Below, piece by piece: positions 7,914 through 16,247 of a stretch of DNA of 61,755 bases. A model generated the notes under the pieces. The model was not told the origin of the DNA. It did no database searches and was given only the letters and a program-made list of their open reading frames with translations. The stretch is from positions 1 to 61,755 of the forward strand of contig NZ_JAUFQB010000056.1 of the NCBI RefSeq assembly GCF_030409525.1, in the 5' to 3' direction. Position numbers and translations under genes: made by a program. Numbering within the stretch: the stretch's first letter is position 1; each line of letters begins with the position of its first letter. The stretch is from Kaistella yonginensis (GTDB taxonomy: Bacteria; Bacteroidota; Bacteroidia; Flavobacteriales; Weeksellaceae).

Positions 7914-8594
7914 ATGTTTTTACAAGCACCCACGCAAATCATCAATAACACAATAGAAAAACACGTTTTTTCACTTTGGGAAATTCTTTTCGGAGGCGGC
8001 ATCGTCGGAAATATTATTATGATTGCCATTTTTCTTCTGGGAATTTTAGCACTCTATATCTTTTTAGAAAGGTATTTTTTTATCAAAAGAGCTTCCAAAC
8101 AAACACCTAATTTTTTAGAAAATATTAAAGATTTCGTTCAAGAAGGTAAAATTAACACTGCGGTGGATTACTGTAAAACCATTGATTCTCCGGAAGCACG
8201 AATGATTGAGAAAGGACTTGCTCGAATCGGCCGACCGATTTCCGACATCTCTAATGCGATGCAAAATCAAGGACAACTGGAAGTTTCTAAATTAGAAAAA
8301 AACTTGAATATTTTAGCGTCTGCTTCAGGAGCGGCACCCATGCTGGGATTCTTGGGAACCGTTGTGGGAATGATTATGGCGTTCTTTGAAATCTCCAATG
8401 TAACGGGCGCGGTAAGTCCAAAACTATTGGCCTCCGGAATATATACCGCAATGGCAACCACTGCCGTTGGTTTGTTTATCGGTATACCGGCTTACTTTTT
8501 CTATAATATTTTAGTTACCAATGTAGACCGCTTGGTTTTGAAAATTCAAACCCATGTGAATGAATTCCTAGATACGTTAAATACCCCGTTATAA
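7914..8594 (+). CDS. exbB: MotA/TolQ/ExbB proton channel family protein
   Basis: The 226-residue inner-membrane protein has three predicted transmembrane helices: about residues 30-55 (IVGNIIMIAIFLLGILALYIF), about 135-165 (the GFLGTVVGMIMAFFEIS signature) and about 175-200. The conserved family signature GAAPMLGFLGTVVGM is clear. With ExbD it should form the proton-driven motor that powers TonB-dependent outer-membrane import. Its stop overlaps the exbD start (TAATG), so the two are translationally coupled. The motor could also serve a Tol-like role, but the TonB-like gene next in line favours ExbB. Confidence 0.92.
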   Translation: MFLQAPTQIINNTIEKHVFSLWEILFGGGIVGNIIMIAIFLLGILALYIFLERYFFIKRASKQTPNFLENIKDFVQEGKINTAVDYCKTIDSPEARMIEKGLARIGRPISDISNAMQNQGQLEVSKLEKNLNILASASGAAPMLGFLGTVVGMIMAFFEISNVTGAVSPKLLASGIYTAMATTAVGLFIGIPAYFFYNILVTNVDRLVLKIQTHVNEFLDTLNTPL

Positions 8595-8992
8595 TGGAAT
8601 TGAAAAGAAAAAACAGAGTCAATGCCGAGTTCAGTATGGCCTCCATGACGGATATTATTTTCCTATTGTTGATTTTCTTTATGATTACCAGTTCGGCCAT
8701 CAGCCAAAGTGCTATTGAAGTGAAATTACCGACCGCCGATACCAGCAACCCAAGTGTTCAAGACCCCTCGGTGGTGACTATTAAAGAAGACGGCAAGTAT
8801 TTTGTAAATGATAAAGAAATCCCAAAAGAACAGCTGGAAAATTATTTGGTAAACACGCTGAAAGGTGAAGAAAAACCTTCATTCACCATCCGAGCAGACC
8901 AAAATACCAAACATAAAGATGTGGTGTTTGTTATGGGAATTGCAGAAAATCATCAGTTTAATTTAGCAATCGCAACTACTCAGGAAGAGTAA
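8594..8992 (+). CDS. exbD: Biopolymer transporter ExbD
   Basis: The 132-residue protein has a short cytoplasmic N-terminus, one transmembrane helix (about 18-38, MTDIIFLLLIFFMITSS) containing the essential Asp of the ExbD/TolR family at the start of the helix, and a periplasmic domain with the repeated VVTIKEDGKYFVNDKEI strand pattern. It is the partner of the preceding ExbB in the proton channel. It overlaps exbB by 1 nt and is followed after 35 bp by the TonB-like gene. Confidence 0.93.
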   Translation: MELKRKNRVNAEFSMASMTDIIFLLLIFFMITSSAISQSAIEVKLPTADTSNPSVQDPSVVTIKEDGKYFVNDKEIPKEQLENYLVNTLKGEEKPSFTIRADQNTKHKDVVFVMGIAENHQFNLAIATTQEE

Positions 8993-9027
8993 GTGATTAA
9001 TTCTTTAAAAAAAAGAATTTTTTAGAA

Positions 9028-9861
9028 ATGCATTATACCATTCAACAGAAGAAAAACGATGAAAGAGACCGAAGAAGAAGCGCAATCCTGACGCTCCTCA
9101 TTTCGCTATTGCTTTTTCTGGGAATCTTCTTTTATCAATTTACCAAAATTACAGAGAAGCCGGAGCAAGTGACCACCATGCTCATTAATTTCGGAGATAA
9201 TAGAGATGGAGCAGAAACAGAAGAACCTGCCAACCAAGAAGGAAGCTTGGCGGCCAGTGCAGAAGATACGCCAAAACCAGAGCCGGTTAAAGAAGTGGTA
9301 AAGCCCATCGTAAAAGAGAAAATAATTACAGGAACCAATCCTAAAACGACCACTCCAAAAGCCGAAAAAATAGTCAAAGCAACTCCTAAAACGCCTACAA
9401 AATCAAAGCCTATAAAGAATAGTCCCGCAAAGGCAATCACCCCAAATTCCAACACAGGAACCGGAGATGGTAAGGGAACCGCAGCCATCGGAAACCTTTT
9501 AAAAGGCCGGGGCACCAAAACGGGAACACAAGGCACTACGGGAACAACAGGTAATGCTGGCGATCCTTTGGGTGGCGATGGAAATGGCGATAGCAAAATT
9601 GGCATCGACCGAAAATTAATCGGGTTTATTCCAGGAACCATGGGTCGTGGCGGCGCGCAGCCATCACACAGTTGTTCGGCGGGTGGCAATATCAATATCG
9701 CTTACACGGTTGATAAAGCGGGAAATGTGATTTCAGCCAGACGTTCCGGCGGAGTATCTGATCCTTGCGTAGTTTCCACATCGGTAACTTGGGTCAAAAA
9801 ATACGTCAAAGCTGAGCGGGCAACTACTTCTTCAACAGGAGTTTACAGCATTACTTTTTAA
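9028..9861 (+). CDS. TonB-like energy transducer
   Basis: The 277-residue protein has a basic N-terminus, one transmembrane anchor (about residues 19-38, AILTLLISLLLFLGIFFYQF), and a long low-complexity periplasmic spacer rich in Pro, Lys, Thr and Gly (about 60-185). A short C-terminal domain (about 200-277) includes GNINIAYTVDKAGNVISARRSGG, the TonB-type strand pattern. Two cysteines (about 217 and 244) could form a disulfide. It is placed directly after exbB-exbD, so it should pass motor energy to outer-membrane receptors. The C-terminal domain is shorter than in E. coli TonB, so receptor specificity cannot be stated. Confidence 0.82.
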   Translation: MHYTIQQKKNDERDRRRSAILTLLISLLLFLGIFFYQFTKITEKPEQVTTMLINFGDNRDGAETEEPANQEGSLAASAEDTPKPEPVKEVVKPIVKEKIITGTNPKTTTPKAEKIVKATPKTPTKSKPIKNSPAKAITPNSNTGTGDGKGTAAIGNLLKGRGTKTGTQGTTGTTGNAGDPLGGDGNGDSKIGIDRKLIGFIPGTMGRGGAQPSHSCSAGGNINIAYTVDKAGNVISARRSGGVSDPCVVSTSVTWVKKYVKAERATTSSTGVYSITF

Positions 9862-9865
9862 AATT

Positions 9866-9974
9866 TTAGGGCGACAATTTTCCGCCTTCCGTTCCCGCTT
9901 TTTTATAAAATAAGCCCTTGCATTTGCCTTATATTTATTTTATAAAAAGAGCTCCACTCAAGTCGGGTCGCAAA
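9866..9974 (-). repeat. Structured intergenic element, copy A
   Basis: Read on the minus strand, a 5' box GACTTGAGTGGAGC is followed by a 14-bp hairpin stem (TTTTTATAAAATAA at 9900-9913 with its complement at 9935-9948) and then a 3' box AGCGGGAACGGAAGGCGG plus TTGTCGCCC. The boxes match copy B at 19991 (GATAGAAGTGGATACC and GGAACGGATAGCGCGAA plus TTGTCCGCCC). It fills the gap between the TonB-like gene and folC and has no ORF. The hairpin may also terminate the exb operon. Confidence 0.7.
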
Positions 9975-10029
9975 CCCTTTCTCAAATGGAGTCTAGGATT
10001 AATATCAAATTTTTTAGGATTTTAGCATC

Positions 10030-11268
10030 ATGACAAATCAGCAGTATCAAGAAGCAATCGATTGGCTTTTCGTCCAAATACCAAGTTACCAAACCGAAGG
10101 TAAGATGGCCTACAAACCGGGCTTGGAAAACATCAAAAAGCTTTGTGATTTATTCGGGAATCCTCAAGAAAATCTTAAAATGATTCACATTGGCGGGACC
10201 AATGGAAAAGGATCGACCAGCAATATGCTTGCATCGGTATTACAAGAAGCTGGGTTTACTGTAGGATTGTACAATTCACCGCATCTTATTGATTTTACGG
10301 AGCGAATAAAAATCAATGGTGAAAACTGCGATAAAGGGTTTGTTTATAAATTTATCCAGAAATTAAGAACTTTACCGCCGGAAATAATTCCTTCTTTTTT
10401 CGAATTTACCACCATGATGGCTTTTGAATATTTCGATCAAAAGAAAGTAGATTACGCGATTATAGAAGTGGGATTGGGAGGTCGATTAGATGCAACCAAT
10501 ATCATTACCCCACTGGTTTCTGCGATTACCAATGTAGCGTTGGATCATCAGGATTTATTAGGAAATACCCTTAAAGAAATTACAGTCGAAAAAGCAGGAA
10601 TTATCAAACCCAATATTCCAATTGTTTCCGGTGCTGAAGATTCAGTTGTGAAAAATAGGATTCAAAATACAGCCATAGAAAAAAATGCGCCATTCATTGA
10701 TGCAACACTCGTTAAAAGTGATTTTAAATCAGATTTAAAAGGAAACTATCAACAGAAGAATATTAAGGTTGTTTTGGCTTTAGTTAAAGAATTGCAAGGT
10801 TTAGGTATCGCTATTTCAGAAAAGGATATTCAAAACGGACTATTACATGTTTGTAAAAACACCAAATTCATCGGACGATGGTTTGAGTTTTCTACGCAAC
10901 CATTCATAATTTGTGATACTGCACATAATCAGGCGGGTTTAGAACAAGTCTTTGAGCAACTTAATTCAATTCCGAAGCATAAACATGTCATCTTGGGCTT
11001 TGTTTCCGAGAAAAAAATTGATGAAGTTTTACAGATTCTCCCAAGCCAATCAACATTCTATTTTGGGAAGCCCAACAATAACCGGGGTCGTCACCCACAA
11101 GATTATGAAGAATTATTAAAAAAATCAAAAATAAATTATAAAATTTTCGATTCTATACAAGAGGCCTATCTTTTTGCAAAACAACAACTTAAAAAAAATG
11201 AAATGATTTTTATTGGCGGAAGTAACTTTGTAGTCGGAGAATTTTTAGAAAAAAATTTGGAAGAATAG
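10030..11268 (+). CDS. folC: Bifunctional folylpolyglutamate/dihydrofolate synthase
   Basis: This 412-residue Mur-ligase-type ATPase has the P-loop GGTNGKGSTSNML near residue 55 and the FolC/Mur motifs IIEVGLGGRLDATNI and ALDHQDLLGNT. It adds glutamate to dihydropteroate or tetrahydrofolate in the cytoplasm, the late step of folate synthesis and retention. The start is ATG 10030, with no nearby in-frame alternative. It follows the exbB-exbD-tonB set on the same strand, but the structured element (copy A) lies between, so co-transcription is uncertain. Confidence 0.95.
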   Translation: MTNQQYQEAIDWLFVQIPSYQTEGKMAYKPGLENIKKLCDLFGNPQENLKMIHIGGTNGKGSTSNMLASVLQEAGFTVGLYNSPHLIDFTERIKINGENCDKGFVYKFIQKLRTLPPEIIPSFFEFTTMMAFEYFDQKKVDYAIIEVGLGGRLDATNIITPLVSAITNVALDHQDLLGNTLKEITVEKAGIIKPNIPIVSGAEDSVVKNRIQNTAIEKNAPFIDATLVKSDFKSDLKGNYQQKNIKVVLALVKELQGLGIAISEKDIQNGLLHVCKNTKFIGRWFEFSTQPFIICDTAHNQAGLEQVFEQLNSIPKHKHVILGFVSEKKIDEVLQILPSQSTFYFGKPNNNRGRHPQDYEELLKKSKINYKIFDSIQEAYLFAKQQLKKNEMIFIGGSNFVVGEFLEKNLEE

Positions 11269-11319
11269 AAATTTTTTGTACATTTGCCGAACCAAAATTT
11301 GAGACATCAAAATTTGATC

Positions 11320-11394
11320 GGGCTCTTAGCTCAGTTGGTTCAGAGCATCTCGTTTACACCGAGAGGGTCGGGGGTTCGAATCCCTCAGGGCCCA
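11320..11394 (+). tRNA. tRNA-Val (anticodon TAC)
   Basis: It folds into a full cloverleaf: acceptor GGGCTCT with AGGGCCC (one G-U), D arm GCTC/GAGC, anticodon stem TCTCG/CGAGA with loop TTTACAC and anticodon TAC at 11355-11357, and T arm GGGGG-TTCGAAT-CCCTC. The discriminator base is A11394. CCA is not encoded. Confidence 0.96.
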
Positions 11395-11401
11395 CCCAAA
11401 G

Positions 11402-11430
11402 AAAACCTCAGTTGATGCTGAGGTTTTTTT
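11402..11430 (+). terminator. Terminator after tRNA-Val(TAC)
   Basis: AAAACCTCAG (11402-11411) pairs with CTGAGGTTTT (11418-11427) around a 6-nt loop, followed by more T residues. It separates the two tRNA genes into independent units or trims the first transcript. Confidence 0.88.
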
Positions 11431-11435
11431 AATTA

Positions 11436-11510
11436 GGGCAGTTAGCTCAGTTGGTTTAGAGCGCTGCGTCGACATCGCAGAGGTCACTGGTTCGAACCCA
11501 GTACCGCCCA
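11436..11510 (+). tRNA. tRNA-Val (anticodon GAC), atypical
   Basis: The cloverleaf has D arm GCTC/GAGC, anticodon stem CTGCG/CGCAG and T arm ACTGG-TTCGAAC-CCAGT. The loop reads TCGACAT, so the anticodon is GAC (11471-11473). Two oddities are visible: position 33 is C where U is nearly universal, and the acceptor GGGCAGT faces ACCGCCC with an A-C mismatch at the fifth pair. It may be functional, a decaying copy or a sequence error. The discriminator is A11510. Confidence 0.85.
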
Positions 11511-11515
11511 CCTTT

Positions 11516-11548
11516 AAAAAAATCTCACCATCGGTGGGATTTTTTTTG
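11516..11548 (+). terminator. Terminator after tRNA-Val(GAC)
   Basis: AATCTCACC (11521-11529) pairs with GGTGGGATT (11533-11541) across a 3-nt loop, with A-run and T-run flanks. Downstream (11549-11648) there is no further gene before yifB. Confidence 0.88.
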
Positions 11549-11648
11549 CTTTTACAGCGTATGTTGAAATGTTGTGGTAAAACCTCCATTTAATTCTTTT
11601 TCAAAACTTTGGGATTAATTTGTTAATTTTAATCTCAAAACACAAGCC

Positions 11649-13184
11649 ATGTTAGTAAAAATTTATGGGAGTGCCATTTTTGGAGTTTCTGCACAAACGA
11701 TTACCATCGAAGTTAATGTTGATACCGGTGGTGTTGGCTATCATCTGGTTGGTCTTCCAGACAATGCTATTAAAGAAAGCAGTTATCGGATCTCTGCCGC
11801 TTTAAAAAACATTGGTTTCAAGATTCCAGGTAAAAAAATAACCATCAATATGGCACCGGCAGATTTACGGAAAGAGGGTTCTGCGTATGACTTGAGTATC
11901 GCTTTAGGAATTTTGGCCGCATCTGAACAGATTAACGCCGAAGAAATCAGCAATTACCTTATTATGGGTGAATTGTCTTTAGATGGTGGGTTGTTGCCCA
12001 TTAAAGGCGTTTTGCCTATCGCCATTAAAGCAAAAGAAGAAGGATTCAAAGGAATTATTTTGCCCAAACTCAATATTCGGGAAGCTGCCATCGTAAGCGA
12101 TTTAGAAGTGTATGGCATTGAAAATATAAAAGAAGTGGTGGATTTTTTTAATGAAGGAATTCCACTTGAACGAACAACGATTGATATCCGTAAAGAATTT
12201 CAGGAAAAAGTTCATCATTTCCCCAATGATTTTTCTGAAGTTAAAGGCCAGGAAACCGCAAAACGCGCAATGGAAGTTGCTGCAGCTGGTGGGCATAATA
12301 TTATTTTAATCGGGCCACCGGGAAGCGGTAAAACAATGCTGGCAAAAAGAGTTCCTACCATATTGCCACCTTTAACTTTAAGAGAAGCTTTAGAGACGAC
12401 TAAAATTCATTCTGTCGCGGGTAAAATAGGCACGGAAACTTCTTTAATGACTGTTCGGCCGTTCCGCAGTCCGCATCACACCATTTCTGATGTGGCGCTC
12501 GTAGGTGGAGGCAGTTACCCACAGCCAGGTGAAATATCGTTGGCGCATAATGGGGTTTTGTTTCTGGATGAAATGCCCGAATTTAAAAGAACCGTGCTCG
12601 AAGTGATGCGACAACCCTTAGAAGATCGCGAAGTGACCATTTCGCGCGCAAAATTTACGGTAAATTATCCCGCAAGTTTTATGTTGGTGGCAAGCATGAA
12701 CCCAAGTCCAAGTGGGTTTTTCCCAGATGACCCGAATAATACATCTTCTCAGTTTGAAATGCAACGGTACATGAATAAACTATCTGGTCCGCTGCTTGAT
12801 AGAATCGATATTCATATCGAAGTTCAAAAAGTAGAGTTCGAGCAACTTGCCGACAAACGAAAGGGAGAACAAAGTGATGATATTAGGCGTCGCGTTCTCA
12901 TTGCAAGAGAGATCCAAAGCAATCGTTACAAAGATTCAGATATTCATTATAATGCCCAAATGGGACCGCGCGAGATTGAGAAATATTGCGAACTTAATGA
13001 AACCTCGCAAACACTCATCAAAAATGCGATGGAAAAGTTAAATCTGTCTGCCCGAGCCTACGATCGGATTTTAAAAGTTGCCAGAACCATTGCTGATTTA
13101 GAAGAATCAGAAGATTTAAATGCTGCTCATATTTCGGAAGCGATACAGTATCGAAGTTTAGATCGGGAATTTTGGAATGTATAA
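11649..13184 (+). CDS. comM: YifB/ComM family Mg chelatase-like AAA+ ATPase
   Basis: The 511-residue protein has an N-terminal Lon/ChlI-like domain (about 1-170), an AAA+ core with Walker A GPPGSGKTMLAKR (about 222-234) and Walker B GVLFLDEMPEF, and a C-terminal Mg-chelatase-like helical domain with the family motif LSARAYDRILKVARTIADLE. ComM homologues promote branch migration during natural transformation in other bacteria. dprA, another transformation protein, lies 3 kb downstream. A terminator immediately follows the stop. Confidence 0.93.
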   Translation: MLVKIYGSAIFGVSAQTITIEVNVDTGGVGYHLVGLPDNAIKESSYRISAALKNIGFKIPGKKITINMAPADLRKEGSAYDLSIALGILAASEQINAEEISNYLIMGELSLDGGLLPIKGVLPIAIKAKEEGFKGIILPKLNIREAAIVSDLEVYGIENIKEVVDFFNEGIPLERTTIDIRKEFQEKVHHFPNDFSEVKGQETAKRAMEVAAAGGHNIILIGPPGSGKTMLAKRVPTILPPLTLREALETTKIHSVAGKIGTETSLMTVRPFRSPHHTISDVALVGGGSYPQPGEISLAHNGVLFLDEMPEFKRTVLEVMRQPLEDREVTISRAKFTVNYPASFMLVASMNPSPSGFFPDDPNNTSSQFEMQRYMNKLSGPLLDRIDIHIEVQKVEFEQLADKRKGEQSDDIRRRVLIAREIQSNRYKDSDIHYNAQMGPREIEKYCELNETSQTLIKNAMEKLNLSARAYDRILKVARTIADLEESEDLNAAHISEAIQYRSLDREFWNV

Positions 13185-13186
13185 AA

Positions 13187-13212
13187 AATACCGCTCCAAT
13201 AGAAGCGGTATT
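13187..13212. terminator. Bidirectional terminator between yifB and the DUF3078 gene
   Basis: AATACCGCT (13187-13195) pairs with AGCGGTATT (13204-13212) around an 8-nt loop, with A/T flanks on both sides. It lies between two convergent genes and can serve both. Confidence 0.8.
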
Positions 13213-13228
13213 TAGCTGGATTTTCAAG

Positions 13229-14143
13229 CTATTTCCAACTGCGATTTGTTTTGTTGTTTTCTGATTTTTTTATGCCATTATCAATCGTGTACGCTACACC
13301 AACTCCGAGTGTTTGTTTTACCTGAGTTTTCCATATTTGATTATGGTCATACAATACATCTAAAGTGATGACTGAAGAAATATACTTGTTGATCTTCATA
13401 TTTAAAACACCTCCGTACGAAAGAACCAGCCTTTCGGGATGGTCGAGATAGTTAGAAAAAACAGATGCAGAATTTATCAAAGTAATATTCTCCATTAATT
13501 GTAATTTGTAAACGGCTGTTCCTAAAAAACCAAACTGGAATAAAGAGGTATCGCCATCATTTTTTAAACCGTAATTTCCGGCGTACTGTAAATCTTTATC
13601 GAGTACGAAAGTCCATCGAGCATTGGCTGGGCGTAGCGTCATCGTAAAATTATCACTTGGTCTGTAGGTGAAACCTGTACCAATATTCACATAACCAGGC
13701 GCCATAAAGTTAGAGATTTTTGCTGCCGCTGGATTGTTTCCATCTTCATAACCGGCATCAAACTGTGTTAATAAACTTGCGCCAGCAGAAACGTACCAAT
13801 TTTTAGAGATTTTCCTTCCGTAGTTACTAGAAAGGTTAATGATGTCTTGGGTTTTTCTATTCCCTAAACCTTTTGTGTTATTTTGTCCATAGCCCAGAAT
13901 TACAATATTCTCTAATAAGTCATTACCTTTTTCGTAGGTCATATTATAATTTGATCCAGCGATCCAACCTACATTGTTTGCACCGCCACCAATCCAGTTC
14001 GAGAAAGCAGCTTGATTAAGCATTAATGTGTTTTGTCCTTGCACTGACCAGTGTTTTAAACTGTCTTGCAGTATCTCTTCGGATTTATCCTGTGCGTGTA
14101 GGAATCCTGACAATAGGATTCCCAATAAAAATAATTTTTTCAT
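13229..14143 (-). CDS. DUF3078 family outer-surface protein (paralogue 1)
   Basis: The 304-residue protein has a signal peptide (MKKLFLLGILLSGFLHAQD). It matches the DUF3078 pattern: NTLMLNQAAFSNWIGGGANNVGWI near the start, many alternating beta strands, and a C-terminal strand ending VGVAYTIDNG, suggesting a small outer-membrane beta barrel or porin-like fold. Its neighbour at 14189 is clearly paralogous (NNLVFNQSSFSNWNSGGNSNIGII, VLYDHNQIWKTQVKQTLGVGVAY versus LLYDHDQMQRLQLKQTLGIALSY). The two lie head to tail 45 bp apart and may be co-transcribed. Function is unknown. Confidence 0.85.
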   Translation of the reverse strand: MKKLFLLGILLSGFLHAQDKSEEILQDSLKHWSVQGQNTLMLNQAAFSNWIGGGANNVGWIAGSNYNMTYEKGNDLLENIVILGYGQNNTKGLGNRKTQDIINLSSNYGRKISKNWYVSAGASLLTQFDAGYEDGNNPAAAKISNFMAPGYVNIGTGFTYRPSDNFTMTLRPANARWTFVLDKDLQYAGNYGLKNDGDTSLFQFGFLGTAVYKLQLMENITLINSASVFSNYLDHPERLVLSYGGVLNMKINKYISSVITLDVLYDHNQIWKTQVKQTLGVGVAYTIDNGIKKSENNKTNRSWK

Positions 14144-14188
14144 CTTTTAAGTGTTTTGTGTGTATAAATATAAATTTTAATTGCTTTT

Positions 14189-15298
14189 TTATTTCGTAAT
14201 AAAAGGCTTGATCATTTTTTTATTTTTTTCTTTGATTTCAAAGCCAAGATTATAGGATAAAGCAATCCCTAAAGTTTGTTTTAACTGCAATCTTTGCATT
14301 TGATCGTGATCATACAAAAGGTCTAAACTAACCACTGTTTTAATGAATTTATTAAATTTAATGGTAAGTGTTCCATTATAAGCAATATCTACTCGTTCAG
14401 CATTAAAGAGATAATTGCTGAACAAATTAACCTGATTTACCAGATTGATATCTTTGGAAATATTTAATCGATAAAGAATATTGACCAAAGCTCCAAGTTC
14501 TGCACGAGTAGACTGCCCATCTCTTTCCAGTCCATACTTTCCTATTTTCTGTAAAGCGGGATCGGTCACAAAAGTAAATTTCCCATTGACCGGGCGAAAA
14601 ATAACCTGAAAATTTTCATTTGGATTATATAAAACACCGACCCCGGTATAGAGATATCCCGGTGACATAAATCTGGAAATTCGATCATTAAATGAAGGAT
14701 TGGGTGTGAGCGAATAATTATATCCTGCAGAAAACTGCGATAAAAATTGAAACCCAGTAGATAAATAATAATTTCGACCGACATCATATCCATAATTCGC
14801 CATGATGTTAATGTAATCTTCGGTTTTACGGGAAGATTCTGCTTGAGAAGAAACAAAACCATAGCCTAGTTGTAGGTTGTTGTCTAAGAAATGCAGTCCG
14901 TTTTTATAACTCAAATTATAGTTGATTTTTCCAATAATTCCGATATTGCTATTGCCACCGGAATTCCAGTTGGAGAACGAAGATTGGTTAAATACTAAAT
15001 TATTTTGTCCGTAATAAAACCATTTTATAGGATCCTTTAGTTGAAGTAAATTATAAGGCGTTACGGGGATATCGTTTTCTGTTTTCACCAAGTCTACCTT
15101 ATTGAAAATCACAATGGTGTCTTTAAATTGAACTTTAAACTTTTCAAACGTAGGATTTGCCAAACTGTCTACATCCAAGGAAACCGCATTCCACCTCTGT
15201 TGCGAGATTGAATCAATTTCCGACAAAATATTTCTATTATTTTGCGCAAATAACAGCAAAGAAGTTACTGATAAAATTAGGGTTAGCAGATTTCTCAT
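14189..15298 (-). CDS. DUF3078 family outer-surface protein (paralogue 2)
   Basis: The 369-residue protein has a signal peptide MRNLLTLILSVTSLLLFAQ. A region of about 70 residues (20-90) absent from paralogue 1 follows, then the DUF3078 barrel region starting NNLVFNQSSFSNWNSGG. The frame is open to a TTG at 15307, but ATG 15298 gives a clean signal peptide and lies just after a perfect -7 box (15312-15305), so I use it. The predicted leader is almost nil. The shared strand pattern with its neighbour points to tandem duplication and divergence. Confidence 0.85.
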   Translation of the reverse strand: MRNLLTLILSVTSLLLFAQNNRNILSEIDSISQQRWNAVSLDVDSLANPTFEKFKVQFKDTIVIFNKVDLVKTENDIPVTPYNLLQLKDPIKWFYYGQNNLVFNQSSFSNWNSGGNSNIGIIGKINYNLSYKNGLHFLDNNLQLGYGFVSSQAESSRKTEDYINIMANYGYDVGRNYYLSTGFQFLSQFSAGYNYSLTPNPSFNDRISRFMSPGYLYTGVGVLYNPNENFQVIFRPVNGKFTFVTDPALQKIGKYGLERDGQSTRAELGALVNILYRLNISKDINLVNQVNLFSNYLFNAERVDIAYNGTLTIKFNKFIKTVVSLDLLYDHDQMQRLQLKQTLGIALSYNLGFEIKEKNKKMIKPFITK

Positions 15299-15304
15299 AG
15301 TTTG

Positions 15305-15312
15305 CAAATTTA
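15305..15312 (-). promoter_or_regulatory. Promoter -7 box of the DUF3078 pair
   Basis: TAAATTTG on the minus strand (15312-15305) lies 6 nt before the ATG at 15298. Transcription would begin at or next to the start codon. Confidence 0.6.
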
Positions 15313-15414
15313 AGACAAACTAACAATTTACAAAACTTGTTAGGTAGAGTTTTCGCACATTTTGTCTGATTTTAATTACATTTATATAAACATTTAACCA
15401 TAATTGTCCATAAA

Positions 15415-15422
15415 TAAATTTG
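15415..15422 (+). promoter_or_regulatory. Promoter -7 box of the rhomboid gene
   Basis: TAAATTTG at 15415-15422 lies 26 nt upstream of the ATG at 15449. I see no clear -33 partner at the usual distance. Confidence 0.5.
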
Positions 15423-15448
15423 GTTGCGTTTTTGCCAAAAAGTAAAAC

Positions 15449-16219
15449 ATGTTCAAAACCCACCTAAATTTAAAAGCTGTATTGTATGCCTCTCTAATGG
15501 TGGTGGCAATGTGGTTGGGTTTTTTTTTGCAATATCTTGGGTGGTTTAGCGGGTGTTCAGGCGCAATTATACCGCTCAGCCCTTACGGTTTGAAGGGGAT
15601 TTTTCTGTCTCCTTTTTTGCACGGAAGTTTAGAGCATATCTTTGGAAACTCAGTTCCTATTTTTGTTTTAATCTTTCTACTCTACCAATTCTATCCTTTT
15701 ATTGCGAGAAAGATTCTTTTTCTTGGTTGGATTTTAACTGGCTTTTTAGTGTGGCTTTTGCCTTCGTTAGACATTGATACAGGAACGTTTAACCCCATTT
15801 GTATCATCGGAGCGAGCGGAATTGTTTATGTACTTGCATTTTTTATATTTTTCAGCGGTGTATTTCGATGGAATATGAAATTTTTAACCGTTTCATTGGT
15901 TGTTGCTTTGTATTATGGTAGTTTGATTTGGGGTGTTTTACCAGAAGAACTATTTTCTAACCTCGCCGAACCCAGCAGGATTTCCTGGCAGTCACATTTA
16001 TCGGGAGCGGTAATCGGTATCATCATGGCGTTCGTTTTCCGCAAATCAGGCGAAAGAAAAGTGAGGTTTATTTGGGAGTTCCCAAACTATTACAGCGAGA
16101 AAGACGATAAGCTTTGGCAGGAATACAAAGAAAATCACCCAGAAGATTTCCTGGAGCTTCCCTACAAAAAGAAAGAAAATGTGTGGGAACGACTCGATGA
16201 ACTTCGTAAAAATGAATAA
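15449..16219 (+). CDS. Rhomboid family intramembrane serine protease
   Basis: The 256-residue protein has about six hydrophobic helices. Asn67 in HIFGN, Ser123 in the GASG motif (IIGASGIVYVL) and His183 in SWQSHLSGAVIG are the rhomboid oxyanion and catalytic-dyad residues. It cleaves transmembrane segments of membrane proteins; the substrate is unknown. The last 55 or so residues form a charged cytoplasmic tail (GERKVRFIWEFPNYYSEKDDK) beyond the core fold. dprA follows after 28 bp with its own -7 box. Confidence 0.92.
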   Translation: MFKTHLNLKAVLYASLMVVAMWLGFFLQYLGWFSGCSGAIIPLSPYGLKGIFLSPFLHGSLEHIFGNSVPIFVLIFLLYQFYPFIARKILFLGWILTGFLVWLLPSLDIDTGTFNPICIIGASGIVYVLAFFIFFSGVFRWNMKFLTVSLVVALYYGSLIWGVLPEELFSNLAEPSRISWQSHLSGAVIGIIMAFVFRKSGERKVRFIWEFPNYYSEKDDKLWQEYKENHPEDFLELPYKKKENVWERLDELRKNE

Positions 16220-16226
16220 TTTTTGA

Positions 16227-16234
16227 TACTTTTG
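16227..16234 (+). promoter_or_regulatory. dprA -7 box
   Basis: TACTTTTG at 16227-16234 lies 13 nt before the ATG of dprA, in the short gap after the rhomboid gene. Confidence 0.5.
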
Positions 16235-16247
16235 GTAAAACTTCTTT

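Noticed and set aside
9135-9695. A 186-codon minus-strand frame inside the TonB-like gene
   Set aside because: It is an antisense shadow of the Pro/Gly/Thr-rich spacer; composition and position are explained by the plus-strand gene.
11326-11589. An 87-codon minus-strand frame across both tRNA-Val genes
   Set aside because: Its product (GGTGFEPVTSAMSTQRSKPTELTA, RDSNPRPSRCKRDALNQLS) is the well-known false protein produced by translating tRNA genes backwards.
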